From positions 62,001 through 126,000 of the forward strand of contig CAYZXS010000001.1 in the NCBI GenBank assembly GCA_964482495.1: 64,000 bases of DNA, written 5' to 3'. This stretch comes from J029 sp964482495 (GTDB lineage Bacteria > Planctomycetota > UBA1135). Numbering within the stretch: the first letter of the stretch is position 1; the number at the start of each line of letters is the position of its first letter. The notes under the pieces are model-generated. The model was not told the origin of the DNA and did no database searches. It worked only from the letters and a program-made list of their open reading frames with translations. Shown one piece after another: positions 1 to 8,584 of this stretch. A program made the position numbers and the translations under genes.

Positions 1-37
1 GCGAGGTCGAGATCCTGGAGACCGTCAGTTCGAATTG

Positions 38-1573
38 ATGCCTCCGGAGCCGAGCTCCACCGCCCGCCGCACCGACACCCGCAGCTTCCACCTGCGGGTG
101 TTCGGCTGTCAGATGAACTTCTACGACGGCGAACTGATCCGGGGCGCGCTGCAGCGCCGCGGCTGGCAGGAGGCCGAGGAGCCCGACCGGGCCGACCTGG
201 TGCTGTTCCACACCTGCTCGGTGCGGGAGCACGCCGAGGAGCGGGTCCACTCCCTGCTGGGCGAGCTCAAGCGGGTCAAGCGGGAGCGCCCCGAGCTGGT
301 GGTCGGCGTGGTCGGCTGCATGGCCGAGCGGGAGGGCGCCGAGCTGTTCGAGCGCGAGCCCCACGTCGACATCGTCTGCGGCTCGCGCCACTTCCCCGGC
401 CTGCCGGACCAGGTCGAGCGGGTACTCGGCGGCGAAGAGCGGGTGCTCGAGCTGGGCGACGCCGCCCAGGCGGTGGACGCGCCGGTGCGCGACCTGATCG
501 GGCGCCCCGGCGGCCACATGGCCCAGGTCGCGGTGATGCGCGGCTGCGATTTGAACTGCAGCTTCTGCATCGTGCCCTCGGTGCGCGGCCGGGTCGAGAG
601 CCGCCCGGTCGCCCAAGTGGTCGACGAGTGCCGGCGCCTCATCGACCAAGGGGTCACCGACATCAGCCTGCTGGGCCAGACGATCGACGCCTACGGCGCC
701 GACCTCGGCCCCAAGGGCGAGCGCCCCAAGCTCGGCCGCCTGCTCGACGAGCTGGCGGAGCTCGAGGGCCTCCACCGGGTTCGGCTGATCACCCTGCACC
801 CGTCCTACTGCGACGAGGAGCTGGCCGACGCCATGGCCCGCTCGCCGCAGTTCCTGCGCCTGCTGCCGATCCCGCTGCAGTCCGGCAGCGACCGCGTCCT
901 GCGGGCGATGAAGCGCGGTTACACCGCGGACCTCTACCGGCGCCGGGTCGACCTGCTGCGGGAGCGCATGCCGGATCTGGAGCTGGTGTCGGACTGGATC
1001 GTCGGTTTCCCCGGCGAGAGCGACGAGGACTTCGCTGCCTCCGAGGCTGCCATGCGCGAATTCGGCTTCCTCCAGAGCTTCGTCTTCCAGTACAGCCCGC
1101 GGCCCGGCACGCCCGCCTACGGCCTGGAGGACGACGTCGCCAAGGAGGTCAAGGGGGCCCGCAACCGGCGCCTGCTCGACCTCCAGCACCAGATCGCCCG
1201 CGAGCGGACCCCGCGCATGGTCGGCCAGCGCAGCGCGATGATGTTGGAGAAGCCCTTCGAGCGGGCGCCCGAGTATTGGATCGGCCGGATCCGCAACGGC
1301 CACCACGCGCTGCTCGGCCACCGCCCCGGCTTCGAGGCCGGGCGCATGGTCGACGTCCGCCTCGAGGGCTGGAACGGCCGCGAGCTCCTGGCCGAGGACC
1401 ACCCCAGTCCGGGTGAGCTGGCGGCCTTGGCGGTGCGAGCCGCCGAGCAGGCCTTGGAGCGAGCCCGCTTCGAGTCGCCTCCGCCCGAGCCCCTGCCCGA
1501 GCCGGGAGCCACCGGCCCGGCCTTACCGCTCTTCCAGCCGGAGCCGGCCCCCGGGCCAGCGGAGCAGCCTTGA
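38..1573 (+). CDS. miaB: tRNA-2-methylthio-N6-adenosine methylthiotransferase MiaB
   Basis: Radical-SAM methylthiotransferase that adds a 2-methylthio group to i6A37 of tRNAs reading U-starting codons. The N-terminal UPF0004 domain shows the three auxiliary-cluster cysteines (C24 in FGCQMN, C60 in HTCSVRE, C94 in GCMAERE). The radical SAM triad is C170/C174/C177, followed by a GRVESRP stretch typical of MiaB. A TRAM-like region lies near residues 375-450. The protein is 511 residues against about 440 usually; the excess is a Pro/Glu-rich C-terminal tail. I chose the ATG at 38; an in-frame TTG directly precedes it at 35. The gene overlaps ribD by 4 bases. MiaA, which makes its i6A substrate, is at 53.4 kb. 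Confidence 0.95.
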   Translation: MPPEPSSTARRTDTRSFHLRVFGCQMNFYDGELIRGALQRRGWQEAEEPDRADLVLFHTCSVREHAEERVHSLLGELKRVKRERPELVVGVVGCMAEREGAELFEREPHVDIVCGSRHFPGLPDQVERVLGGEERVLELGDAAQAVDAPVRDLIGRPGGHMAQVAVMRGCDLNCSFCIVPSVRGRVESRPVAQVVDECRRLIDQGVTDISLLGQTIDAYGADLGPKGERPKLGRLLDELAELEGLHRVRLITLHPSYCDEELADAMARSPQFLRLLPIPLQSGSDRVLRAMKRGYTADLYRRRVDLLRERMPDLELVSDWIVGFPGESDEDFAASEAAMREFGFLQSFVFQYSPRPGTPAYGLEDDVAKEVKGARNRRLLDLQHQIARERTPRMVGQRSAMMLEKPFERAPEYWIGRIRNGHHALLGHRPGFEAGRMVDVRLEGWNGRELLAEDHPSPGELAALAVRAAEQALERARFESPPPEPLPEPGATGPALPLFQPEPAPGPAEQP

Positions 1574-2742
1574 GCGCCCGCGACAGCCACCTGATCGACA
1601 AGGCGCTGGCCGAGGCCCGCGCGGCGGGTTGGCTCGAGACCGCGCCCAATCCGCGCGTCGGCGCCCTGGCCCTCGCCGGCGGGCACGTCGTCGGCCGCGG
1701 CTGCCACCGCGGCTTCGGCGGCCCGCACGCCGAGGAGGCCGCCCTGCGGGATGCCGGCGCCTGGGACGACGCCGCGGGCCGGCCCCTACCTGGACGGGTG
1801 GACGAGATGGTGGTCAGCTTGGAGCCCTGCTCGGCGGCCGGCGGCGAGAAGCGCCGGCCTCCCTGCACCGAGCTGCTGTTGCAGGCCGGCGTCACCCGGG
1901 TCCTCGTGGGCGCGGTCGACCCGGACCCTCGCCACGCCGGCGCCGGCCTGGGCCTCCTGGAAGCCGCCGGGGTGGAGGTCCGCCGGATCGACCAGCAATC
2001 CGCCTTCGCGGGTACGAACGGGGCTTTCCTCGCCGCCCTCGCGGCGCCGGAGCGGCCCTGGGTGCTGCTCAAGTGGGCCGCCAGCCTGGACGGGAAGACG
2101 GCCACCGACGGCGGCGCCAGCCAGTGGATCACCGGCCCCGAGTCCCGGGCTGAAGTCCACCGCCTGCGCGCCGTCAGCGACGCCGTGCTGGCGGGCCCCG
2201 GCACCCTGCGCGCCGACGATCCGCGCCTGGACGCCCGGCCGGGCGGCGAGCCCGCCGCGACCCAGCCGCTCCGGGTGATCCTGCTCCCGGACGGCCAGCT
2301 CCCCGAGGGCGCCGCCCTGCTCGGGTGCGCCGGACCGCGCGCCTGGCTCGTCGGCGAAGCGGCCGAGCCCTCCCCGGCCCTTGCCCGGGCGCTCGGCCAG
2401 GGTGACGCCTGCTTGCGCTTGCCCTCCGCGCCCGGCGGCCATCTCGATCTGGAGGTCGCCCTGCGCTGGCTGCGGCGCGAGCAGGGCGTCCGGCGGCTGC
2501 TGGTCGAGGGCGGCCCCCGGCTCCACGGCGCCTTGCTCGACGCAGGCCTGGCGGACGCCGTGGTCCGCTACGAGGCTCCGCTCCTGCTCGGCGGGCATCA
2601 CGGCAGCTTGCTCTCCGCCGGCTGCGACCACCCGCGCGCGGCGCTGCGGCTGGTGGACGAGGAGCGGATCGACCTCGGCCCGGACCTGCGCCGGGCCTTC
2701 CGCGTCGAGGCCGCGCCACCGGCGACCGGGGCGGACGCGTGA
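1570..2742 (+). CDS. ribD: Bifunctional riboflavin biosynthesis deaminase/reductase RibD
   Basis: Catalyses the second and third steps of riboflavin synthesis: deamination of the diaminopyrimidine, then NADPH-dependent reduction of the ribose. The N-terminal cytidine-deaminase-type domain has the zinc site H53 (GGPHAEE, with E55 as proton shuttle), C87 (LEPCS) and C99 (PPC). The reductase domain begins near residue 160 (LLKWAASLDGKTA). The spacing between the two zinc cysteines is 11 residues instead of the usual 8, and the usual SHHG histidines are absent. It starts with TTG, overlapping the miaB stop (TTGA), and ends overlapping the next gene. No ribE, ribB/A or ribH lies in the window. Confidence 0.94.
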   Translation: MSARDSHLIDKALAEARAAGWLETAPNPRVGALALAGGHVVGRGCHRGFGGPHAEEAALRDAGAWDDAAGRPLPGRVDEMVVSLEPCSAAGGEKRRPPCTELLLQAGVTRVLVGAVDPDPRHAGAGLGLLEAAGVEVRRIDQQSAFAGTNGAFLAALAAPERPWVLLKWAASLDGKTATDGGASQWITGPESRAEVHRLRAVSDAVLAGPGTLRADDPRLDARPGGEPAATQPLRVILLPDGQLPEGAALLGCAGPRAWLVGEAAEPSPALARALGQGDACLRLPSAPGGHLDLEVALRWLRREQGVRRLLVEGGPRLHGALLDAGLADAVVRYEAPLLLGGHHGSLLSAGCDHPRAALRLVDEERIDLGPDLRRAFRVEAAPPATGADA

Positions 2743-4487
2743 GCCGCCTGCTGCCCTGCCTCTGCGCCCTCGCAGTCGCCCTGGCGGCTTGCGGAGGGCC
2801 GGTCGTGGTCGAGGACCGGCCGCTGCCGGAGCTCGAGCCGGTCTGGCGGGCCTGGTGGCAGCAGGACCTCGAGGGCGCCGTCGCCGCCGCCGATCGCCGC
2901 GGCTGGAGCGCGGACGGCAACGTCGCCGGCGAGCGGGCGCGTCAGTCCTTGCGCAGCGCCCGCGGCCAGCGCCCGGAGCTGGTGGCCGAGCTCCGCGCCT
3001 GGCGCTCCGAGCAGCCGGCGGACCCCGACCTCGCCTATCTCGAGGCGCGGATGCTCCAGGACCCGGACCGCGCTCAGCGGCGCTTCCGGGAGCTCCTCCG
3101 CCACCACCCGAACCACCCTTGGCTGCGCCTCGGGCTGGCGAGCCTGCTCCTGGGCGACGGCGCCTCCGCCCGGGTCGTGCGCCAGCACCTGCGGCTAGCC
3201 CCGCTCCGCTCCGACGCGGCCCTGTTCCGGCGCCAACTCGAGGCCCGCCTGCTGGTCCATGAGGACCAGGCCGACCGGGCCTTCGACCTGCTCGAGGACG
3301 ACGCCTTCCGGCGCGGCGACCGGGACGCCCTCTTCACCTGGGTGGAGGTCGCCGACCGGGCGCAGCAGCCGGTTCAGGAGCGGCGGGCTCGGACCGAGAT
3401 CGCGCTGCGGCGGATCCGGGCCACCGATCCGGTCGGCCTGCGGGTGGCCGTGGTCGCCGAGCGGGCGCTGGCCGAGGCCGCCGCCCGACCCGAGCTCGGC
3501 CTGGACGGCTTCCTCGCCTCCTTGGACGGCTGGTGCGGCCGGGTCGGCCTGGAGACCGGCTGGCAGGCCCACCCGCGCTACTCCCTCGGGCCGATCGGCG
3601 AGCTGGTGCGGCCGGAGGCCACCAGCGGCGGACCCGCCGGACAGTGGGCTGACGCCGGCGTCCTGCTCCTCGTGGGGGAGGCGGTCTTCCACGGCCTGGA
3701 ATTGCTCCTCCTCACCGAGGTGGAGCGCCACGTCCTGCCCTGGCCGGGCGAGGCGGAGCCGATCGAGGTCGCGGTCGCCGGCCAGGGCCGCTCCAGCCGC
3801 ACCAACCTGGCGGCCGGCGGCACCATCTTCCACGGCTTCTACATCCGCCTGGACCTGCTCCGCTTGGGGGCCGCCGGCCTCGACCAGCGCGCGGCGCAGG
3901 TGCTGCTGTCGCCGGAACGCGCGGAGCTGCCGCCCGCGCTCGAGGCCGACCCCGCTCCCCGCCGGCTGCCGGAGGACCTCGACCTGCCGCTCCGCCTGCA
4001 GGCCAGGCTCCTGCAGGGGCCGGCCCAGGCCTTCGAGCTCGAGCGCGAGCTGCTCCTCCTGCACGAGGCCGGCCACCTGCCGGACGTGCTGCGCTGGCTC
4101 CCGGACGGCCCGAGCTTCCTGGCCGCCCTCCCGGCGGTGCTGCACTCCCTGGTGGCGAGCGGCGACCCCATGACCTGGCTGGAGTACCGGGCCGCGCTGC
4201 GGGCCCTGGCCGCGACGCCCCACCCGCGCTGGGCCCTCGCCGACCTGGTGCGCACCGTGCGCGGCGGCTCGCCCCGCTACCGCCACGCCTACCGCTGGCT
4301 GCTCGAGGACCTGCTCGAGCTCGGCGCCGCGCGCGGGTTCCCGGCCTTCCACCGCTGGGACGAGCTGGACCCCGCCCTGCTGCGGGAGATGGCCGTCGAG
4401 CTGTGCCGGGACCGCGGCCTCGAGCTCTTGCCGGACGAAGCCGTCGCCGCGTTGCTGCGGGCCGCGGCGGCCGACGACCAGCCCTGA
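2739..4487 (+). CDS. Predicted lipoprotein with TPR-like N-terminal region, function unknown
   Basis: A 582-residue protein with an N-terminal lipoprotein signal (hydrophobic run ending LAAC, about residues 8-18), so probably membrane-anchored outside the cytoplasm. Residues about 60-200 are alanine- and leucine-rich helical repeats of TPR character (leucine-rich segments around EARMLQDPDRAQRRF and LRLGLASLLLGD). The rest is helical and I do not recognise a named domain. Near residues 435-450, LLLLHEAGHL contains an HEAGH segment that fits the HExxH metal-binding consensus, so a zinc metallopeptidase or pseudo-peptidase role is possible but unproven. It starts at GTG overlapping the ribD stop (GTGA), so it is probably translated with miaB-ribD. 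Confidence 0.8.
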   Translation: MSRLLPCLCALAVALAACGGPVVVEDRPLPELEPVWRAWWQQDLEGAVAAADRRGWSADGNVAGERARQSLRSARGQRPELVAELRAWRSEQPADPDLAYLEARMLQDPDRAQRRFRELLRHHPNHPWLRLGLASLLLGDGASARVVRQHLRLAPLRSDAALFRRQLEARLLVHEDQADRAFDLLEDDAFRRGDRDALFTWVEVADRAQQPVQERRARTEIALRRIRATDPVGLRVAVVAERALAEAAARPELGLDGFLASLDGWCGRVGLETGWQAHPRYSLGPIGELVRPEATSGGPAGQWADAGVLLLVGEAVFHGLELLLLTEVERHVLPWPGEAEPIEVAVAGQGRSSRTNLAAGGTIFHGFYIRLDLLRLGAAGLDQRAAQVLLSPERAELPPALEADPAPRRLPEDLDLPLRLQARLLQGPAQAFELERELLLLHEAGHLPDVLRWLPDGPSFLAALPAVLHSLVASGDPMTWLEYRAALRALAATPHPRWALADLVRTVRGGSPRYRHAYRWLLEDLLELGAARGFPAFHRWDELDPALLREMAVELCRDRGLELLPDEAVAALLRAAAADDQP

Positions 4488-4493
4488 CCTCGC

Positions 4494-4850
4494 TCACAGC
4501 TCGACGTCCTCGAACCAGGCCAGGGCGATCGGCTGGCCTCCGCTGAGCTCGACCGCGGCCAGGTCGACGCGCATGCCGCCGCGCCACCGGCGCCGGCCCG
4601 CGAGCCACTCCAGGGCGCGTCCCAGACGCTCCCGCTGGCGGGGGCGGAGCGCGTCCTCCTCGCGCATCCAGCTCAAGGGGTGGCGGGCCTTGACCTCGAC
4701 CACGACCAACTCGCCCTGGGGGTCGACGGCGAGCAGGTCGACCTCCCCGTAGGGGGTGCGCTGGTTCTGGGCCAGGAGCCGCCAGCCGCTCGAGGTGAGC
4801 TGGTCGGCGACGAAGCGCTCCGCGCGGGAGCCGGCGGCGGGGTCGTGCAT
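4494..4850 (-). CDS. YraN/UPF0102 family endonuclease-like protein
   Basis: A 118-residue protein of the UPF0102 (YraN) family, which has a restriction-endonuclease-like fold. Family landmarks are the N-terminal GSRAERFVADQL helix, GEVDLLAVD and VVVEVKARHP, corresponding to the E..D..ExK acidic/lysine site of the fold. Length matches the family (about 115-125). The biochemical role of the family is not established; members are often linked to DNA processing. It converges with the upstream lipoprotein gene with only 6 bases between stops and lies downstream of yajC on the same strand. Confidence 0.9.
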   Translation of the reverse strand: MHDPAAGSRAERFVADQLTSSGWRLLAQNQRTPYGEVDLLAVDPQGELVVVEVKARHPLSWMREEDALRPRQRERLGRALEWLAGRRRWRGGMRVDLAAVELSGGQPIALAWFEDVEL

Positions 4851-4904
4851 GGTCGATGCGCGCCCCGGCCGGCGGGTCCGACCGGACCCCTAGAGCGGGC
4901 GGGA

Positions 4905-5309
4905 TCAGGAGCCGGCGGCGGCGGGGGCGCTCGTCTCTGCAGACGGAACCCGCGACACGGCGGTACGGTCGAATTTGAGGCGCACGCCGTCGTCGACCTT
5001 GAGGGTGATGGTGGTCTCCTCCAAGCGGACCACCTCGCCGTGCATGCCGCCCAGGGTGACCACCCGGTCGCCCTTGCTGATGGCGCCGATCATCTCGGCG
5101 CGCTGCTTCTGCCGCTTGCGCTCGGGGCGCAGCACGAACAGCCACATGAAGCCGAAGACCAGGGCGATCGGCAGCAGCATGCCGCCCCAGCCGGGCGCGT
5201 CCTGTTGGCCGCCGGGCGTCCCGCCCTGGGCGGGGACGGCGGTCTCGGCGCTGCCGTTCTCGACGGCGGCCGGGGCCGCGCCTCCCGGCGCGCTGATGTT
5301 GGTGGGCAT
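4905..5309 (-). CDS. yajC: Preprotein translocase accessory subunit YajC
   Basis: Single-span membrane protein that associates with SecDF in the Sec translocon. After a Gly/Pro/Ala-rich N-terminus there is one transmembrane helix (LLPIALVFGFMWLFVLRP) followed by the typical basic RPERKRQKQR stretch. The cytoplasmic beta domain contains ISKGDRVVTLGGMHGEV, diagnostic for YajC. I placed the start at the ATG at 5309 rather than the far upstream in-frame start because a strong Shine-Dalgarno (GAGGGGAG) precedes it. That gives 134 residues. secD/secF are not in the window. The gene is divergent from mnmA. Confidence 0.92.
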   Translation of the reverse strand: MPTNISAPGGAAPAAVENGSAETAVPAQGGTPGGQQDAPGWGGMLLPIALVFGFMWLFVLRPERKRQKQRAEMIGAISKGDRVVTLGGMHGEVVRLEETTITLKVDDGVRLKFDRTAVSRVPSAETSAPAAAGS

Positions 5310-5418
5310 GCGGCTCCCCTCTTGGGGGAGGATGGGGGCGTAGCGGGGCTGCGTCATGGCGACTCGCCTTCCGGTGCTCCGGCGGCGATAATGGCGGACC
5401 ATTCTAACGCCGGAGCCG

Positions 5419-6528
5419 ATGCCGAAAGCCCGTGTCCTCGCCGCCCTCTCCGGAGGGGTGGATTCATCCGTCGCCGCCCTGCTGCTGCAGCGCCAGGGCT
5501 ACGAGGTGGTCGGCGCCTTCTTGCGCAATGGCGTCGAGGCGCCCGCCAACTGCGGCACCGTCAGGCAGGGCTGCTGCTCCGCCGATGACGCTCGCGACGC
5601 CGCCCTGGTGGCCGATGGCCTGGGAATCCCCTTCCACAGCATCGACATGGCGGCGGAGTTCGTCTCCATCCAGGAGTACTTCGCCGGGGAGTACGCCGCC
5701 GGCCGGACCCCGAACCCCTGCGCCATGTGCAACCGCGAGGTGAAGTTCGGGGCGCTGATGGCCATCGCCGACGCCGTCGGCGCCGACTTCCTCGCCACCG
5801 GCCACTACGCCAGGACCGAGCTGCGCGACGGCCGGGCCTGGCTCCACCGCGGCCTCGACCAGCGGAAGGACCAGAGCTACGTCCTCTTCGGCGTCGGCGA
5901 GGAGGTCCTGCGGCGGACCCTGCTGCCGGTGGGCGGTCTGGACAAGGCCGAGACCCGGCGCCTGGCCACCGAGGCCGGCCTGCGGGTGGCCTCCAAGCCG
6001 GACAGCCAGGAGATCTGCTTCGTGCCCAGCGGCGATTACCGCGACGTGCTCCGCGAACGCGGCGGCCTGGGCCAGCCGGGCCGCTTCCTCGATCCCGCCG
6101 GCCGCGAGCTGGGGCGCCACGACGGCTACATGGGCTTCACCCGGGGCCAGCGCCGGGGCCTGGGCATCTCCTCCCAGCGGCCGCTGTACGTGCTCGACAT
6201 CCAGCCCGAGACCGGCGACGTCATCGTCGGCCCGCGCGAGGCGGTCGGCTGCCCGGACGCGCAGGTGTTCCAATTCACGACCTACGGCTGCGAGCTCGGG
6301 CCGGGGGAGCGCTGGGAGCAGGACATCGAGGTCCAGTACCGGAGCACGCCGGGCGGAGAGCCGGCGACGGTCGAGGGGCTCGGGGGCGGCCGCGCCTTGG
6401 TGCGCTTCCTGGAGCCGGCGGCCAGCGTCAACCCTGGCCAGGGCTTGGCCGTCTATCGCGGCTCCCGGATGCTCGGCGGCGGTTGGATCGAACGGGCCAG
6501 CTACCCGGCCGTTAGGCTGCCGGTGTGA
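5419..6528 (+). CDS. mnmA: tRNA-specific 2-thiouridylase MnmA
   Basis: Installs the 2-thio group on wobble U34 of tRNAs for Lys, Glu and Gln, using persulfide sulfur. The PP-loop SGGVDSS (residues 11-17) activates U34 by adenylation. The catalytic cysteine pair is C101 (TPNPC) and C200 (SQEIC), and KDQSY (150-154) is also diagnostic. Length (369) is normal. Its C-terminal coding end overlaps the next gene by 4 bases (GTGA). A separate MnmD-like methyltransferase, acting on the same wobble base at position 5, lies at 15.5 kb. Confidence 0.96.
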   Translation: MPKARVLAALSGGVDSSVAALLLQRQGYEVVGAFLRNGVEAPANCGTVRQGCCSADDARDAALVADGLGIPFHSIDMAAEFVSIQEYFAGEYAAGRTPNPCAMCNREVKFGALMAIADAVGADFLATGHYARTELRDGRAWLHRGLDQRKDQSYVLFGVGEEVLRRTLLPVGGLDKAETRRLATEAGLRVASKPDSQEICFVPSGDYRDVLRERGGLGQPGRFLDPAGRELGRHDGYMGFTRGQRRGLGISSQRPLYVLDIQPETGDVIVGPREAVGCPDAQVFQFTTYGCELGPGERWEQDIEVQYRSTPGGEPATVEGLGGGRALVRFLEPAASVNPGQGLAVYRGSRMLGGGWIERASYPAVRLPV

Positions 6529-8537
6529 CCCGACCGACCCTGCGTTTCCCGTGGCCGGCCGCGCTGGCGGCGGCGGCGGTGCTGCTGTGGTCGTGGTCCT
6601 TGGTGGACGGCGGCGGCGGCCGGCGCTGGCTGCTCGAGGACCGCAGCGACAGCATGGCGGGGGAGCGGGCGCCCGAGGGCGAGGCTGACCCCGGCAGCCG
6701 CTTCCACTTCGCCGACGGCCTGAGGGCCGCCGAGGCCGCGGCGCCGGCGAGCGGGGCCAGCCGCCTGGGCGCGGCCCTCGAGGAGCTCCGGCCGCGCCTG
6801 GTCGCCGGGGACCAGCTGGTGGTTTGGAGCGACGGCCGGGCCACGGATGAGCTGCCCGATCCCGCCGGCTTCGCCGGGGTGGAGTTCGTCTGGCGACGCC
6901 CAGGCCCGAGACCTCGCTTCGGCCACGTCGAGGCGCCCGCCTTCCTGCCGGCGTCGGGCCGGCTCCAGATCGCGGTCGAGGTGGTCGACGGCGACCCGGC
7001 CGTGGGCCAGCTCGAAGTCGCCGCGGCGGCCCCTGCCGAGCTCCTGGCCATGGAGACGCGCTCGGCCGGAGCGGCCGGGGGCGTCGCCCGGATCGAGCTG
7101 GACCTGGCCGTGGCCGGGGAACTAGGCGGCGCCGCCGGGCTGCGGCTGCGTTGGCGCCAGCGAGACGCGGTGGCCGAGCGGCAGCTGCGGCTGGCGGCGC
7201 CGGGGCAGCACCTGGTCTGGGGCGCGTCGGCCGTGCCCGCGTGGGCGGCGGGCGGCGGGCGCTGGCGGCTCGCGCCGGACCGGGAGCAGGCCCAGGTCCT
7301 CTTCCCGGACCCGGCGGCTGGCACCCCTCAACTGGACGCTGCGCTGCGCCGGGGCGCCCTGGTGGTGGCCGAATCCCGTTCCCTGCCGCACGAGCTCCGG
7401 CCGCTGCGTCCCTGGACCGAGGACGGCGGCGGCGTCCTGGTCCTGATCGACCTCTCGGGCAGCATGGAAGGACGGCCGTTCGCCGAAGCCCTCGAGGTGC
7501 TGGCCCGCTGGGGCGACGGATTGCCGCCCGATGCGCGCTTCCAAGTCCGAGCCTTCGCCGCCGACCTCGGGCCGGCCGCCGATCCGCGCCGACCAGAGGA
7601 GTGGGCGGCCCTGGCGGCGCGCCGGCCCTTCGGGCCGACCGGGCTGGCGGGTGCCTTGCGCCAGGCGGCGGAAGAGGCCGCGCCCCGGACCCGGCTGGTG
7701 CTCATCGGCGACGGTCAGGCCGAGGCGCCCGCGGAAGGCTGGCCGGCGCTGGGCGCGGCCCTGGCCCAGAGCTTCTCCTCGGTCCGTTGCGTCCCCGTGG
7801 GGGACCAACCGGACCGGGCGGCGTTGGCGGCGATCGGCGACTTGATGGAGGACGGGGCCCAGGGGTCTCTGGAGCAGCGCCTGCAGCGCAACCTGGAGGC
7901 GCTCGCGGGCGAGGTGTCCGGGGCCTTCGCGGCGGTGCCGGGCGCTCTTTGGAGCCTTCCCGCTTCGCTCGAGACCGGCGCTCCAGTCCGGCGTCAGCGG
8001 GCCGCGCCGGGGGCCGAGGTGCTCCTCCGCCACGGCGACGGCAGCGTCGGCGCCGCTCTGCTCCGGACCGGCGGCGGGGTCGTGCTCGGCCTGGCGGGGC
8101 CGCCGGCCGACCCTGCCTGGGCGCCCTTGGTGGCGGCCATCGCCTCCGACCGGACGCAGCCGCGCTTGGGGCGGCGCGGCCGCTGGCTCCACCTCGCCGC
8201 CGAAGAGGCCGTGGGCTGGACCGCCGCCGGCGCCGATGGCCGGCGGCGTCCCTTCGACCGGGTCTCCCCCGGCCTCTGGCGCTGCGGTCCGTTCCCCGCC
8301 GCGCAGCCGCTGGAGCTCCAGCCGCCCGGCGCCCCGCCCTTCCGCCTGGCGGGGACACCCGCCCGGGAGCAGGCCGCCGACGACGGTCCCTGGCGGCGCT
8401 GGCTGCTGGCCCAGGCTGCCGTCCGTCAGGCCACTCCTGCCCGGCCCGGCTTGCTCGGCGCCGCCCTGGGCTGCGCGGTGCTGGCCTTGGGGGCCGCCCG
8501 CCGCCGCCGCGCGGGAGCCGGTCCGCCGGATTCCTGA
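6525..8537 (+). CDS. Membrane-anchored protein with central VWA domain and an N-terminal VWA-like segment
   Basis: A 670-residue protein with an N-terminal membrane helix (about 10-25) and a C-terminal hydrophobic helix (about 640-658) followed by arginines. The central von Willebrand A domain starts at residue 303 and has the MIDAS motif DLSGSM (D309), then GPTGLAGAL (third MIDAS threonine) and VLIGDGQ. A second DxSxS motif, DRSDSM (D39/S41/S43), sits just after the first helix and is followed by VVWSDGRAT, resembling a short VWA module. The layout is reminiscent of membrane VWA proteins of the BatA/BatB or ChlD-like kind, but no partner MoxR ATPase is nearby. It starts at GTG overlapping mnmA. 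The function is unknown. Confidence 0.82.
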   Translation: MTRPTLRFPWPAALAAAAVLLWSWSLVDGGGGRRWLLEDRSDSMAGERAPEGEADPGSRFHFADGLRAAEAAAPASGASRLGAALEELRPRLVAGDQLVVWSDGRATDELPDPAGFAGVEFVWRRPGPRPRFGHVEAPAFLPASGRLQIAVEVVDGDPAVGQLEVAAAAPAELLAMETRSAGAAGGVARIELDLAVAGELGGAAGLRLRWRQRDAVAERQLRLAAPGQHLVWGASAVPAWAAGGGRWRLAPDREQAQVLFPDPAAGTPQLDAALRRGALVVAESRSLPHELRPLRPWTEDGGGVLVLIDLSGSMEGRPFAEALEVLARWGDGLPPDARFQVRAFAADLGPAADPRRPEEWAALAARRPFGPTGLAGALRQAAEEAAPRTRLVLIGDGQAEAPAEGWPALGAALAQSFSSVRCVPVGDQPDRAALAAIGDLMEDGAQGSLEQRLQRNLEALAGEVSGAFAAVPGALWSLPASLETGAPVRRQRAAPGAEVLLRHGDGSVGAALLRTGGGVVLGLAGPPADPAWAPLVAAIASDRTQPRLGRRGRWLHLAAEEAVGWTAAGADGRRRPFDRVSPGLWRCGPFPAAQPLELQPPGAPPFRLAGTPAREQAADDGPWRRWLLAQAAVRQATPARPGLLGAALGCAVLALGAARRRRAGAGPPDS

Positions 8538-8571
8538 GGCTGGAGTGCGTGTCCGGCCGGATCGGGGCGGC

Positions 8572-8577
8572 TATCCT
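8572..8577 (+). promoter_or_regulatory. Candidate -10 element next to the start codon (TATCCT)
   Basis: TATCCT lies 7 bases before the ATG at 8585. No convincing -35 is seen. It is one of a set of similarly placed hexamers in the window. Confidence 0.35.
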
Positions 8578-8584
8578 GCGATCA

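Noticed and set aside
1..37. Possible tRNA end (GTTCGAATT near 28-36)
   Set aside because: Only the T-loop-like string is present; no acceptor stem or CCA context can be formed, and too little upstream sequence is available.
4905..5402. Longer yajC start at 5402
   Set aside because: The extra 31 residues have no YajC character, and a strong Shine-Dalgarno marks the ATG at 5309.
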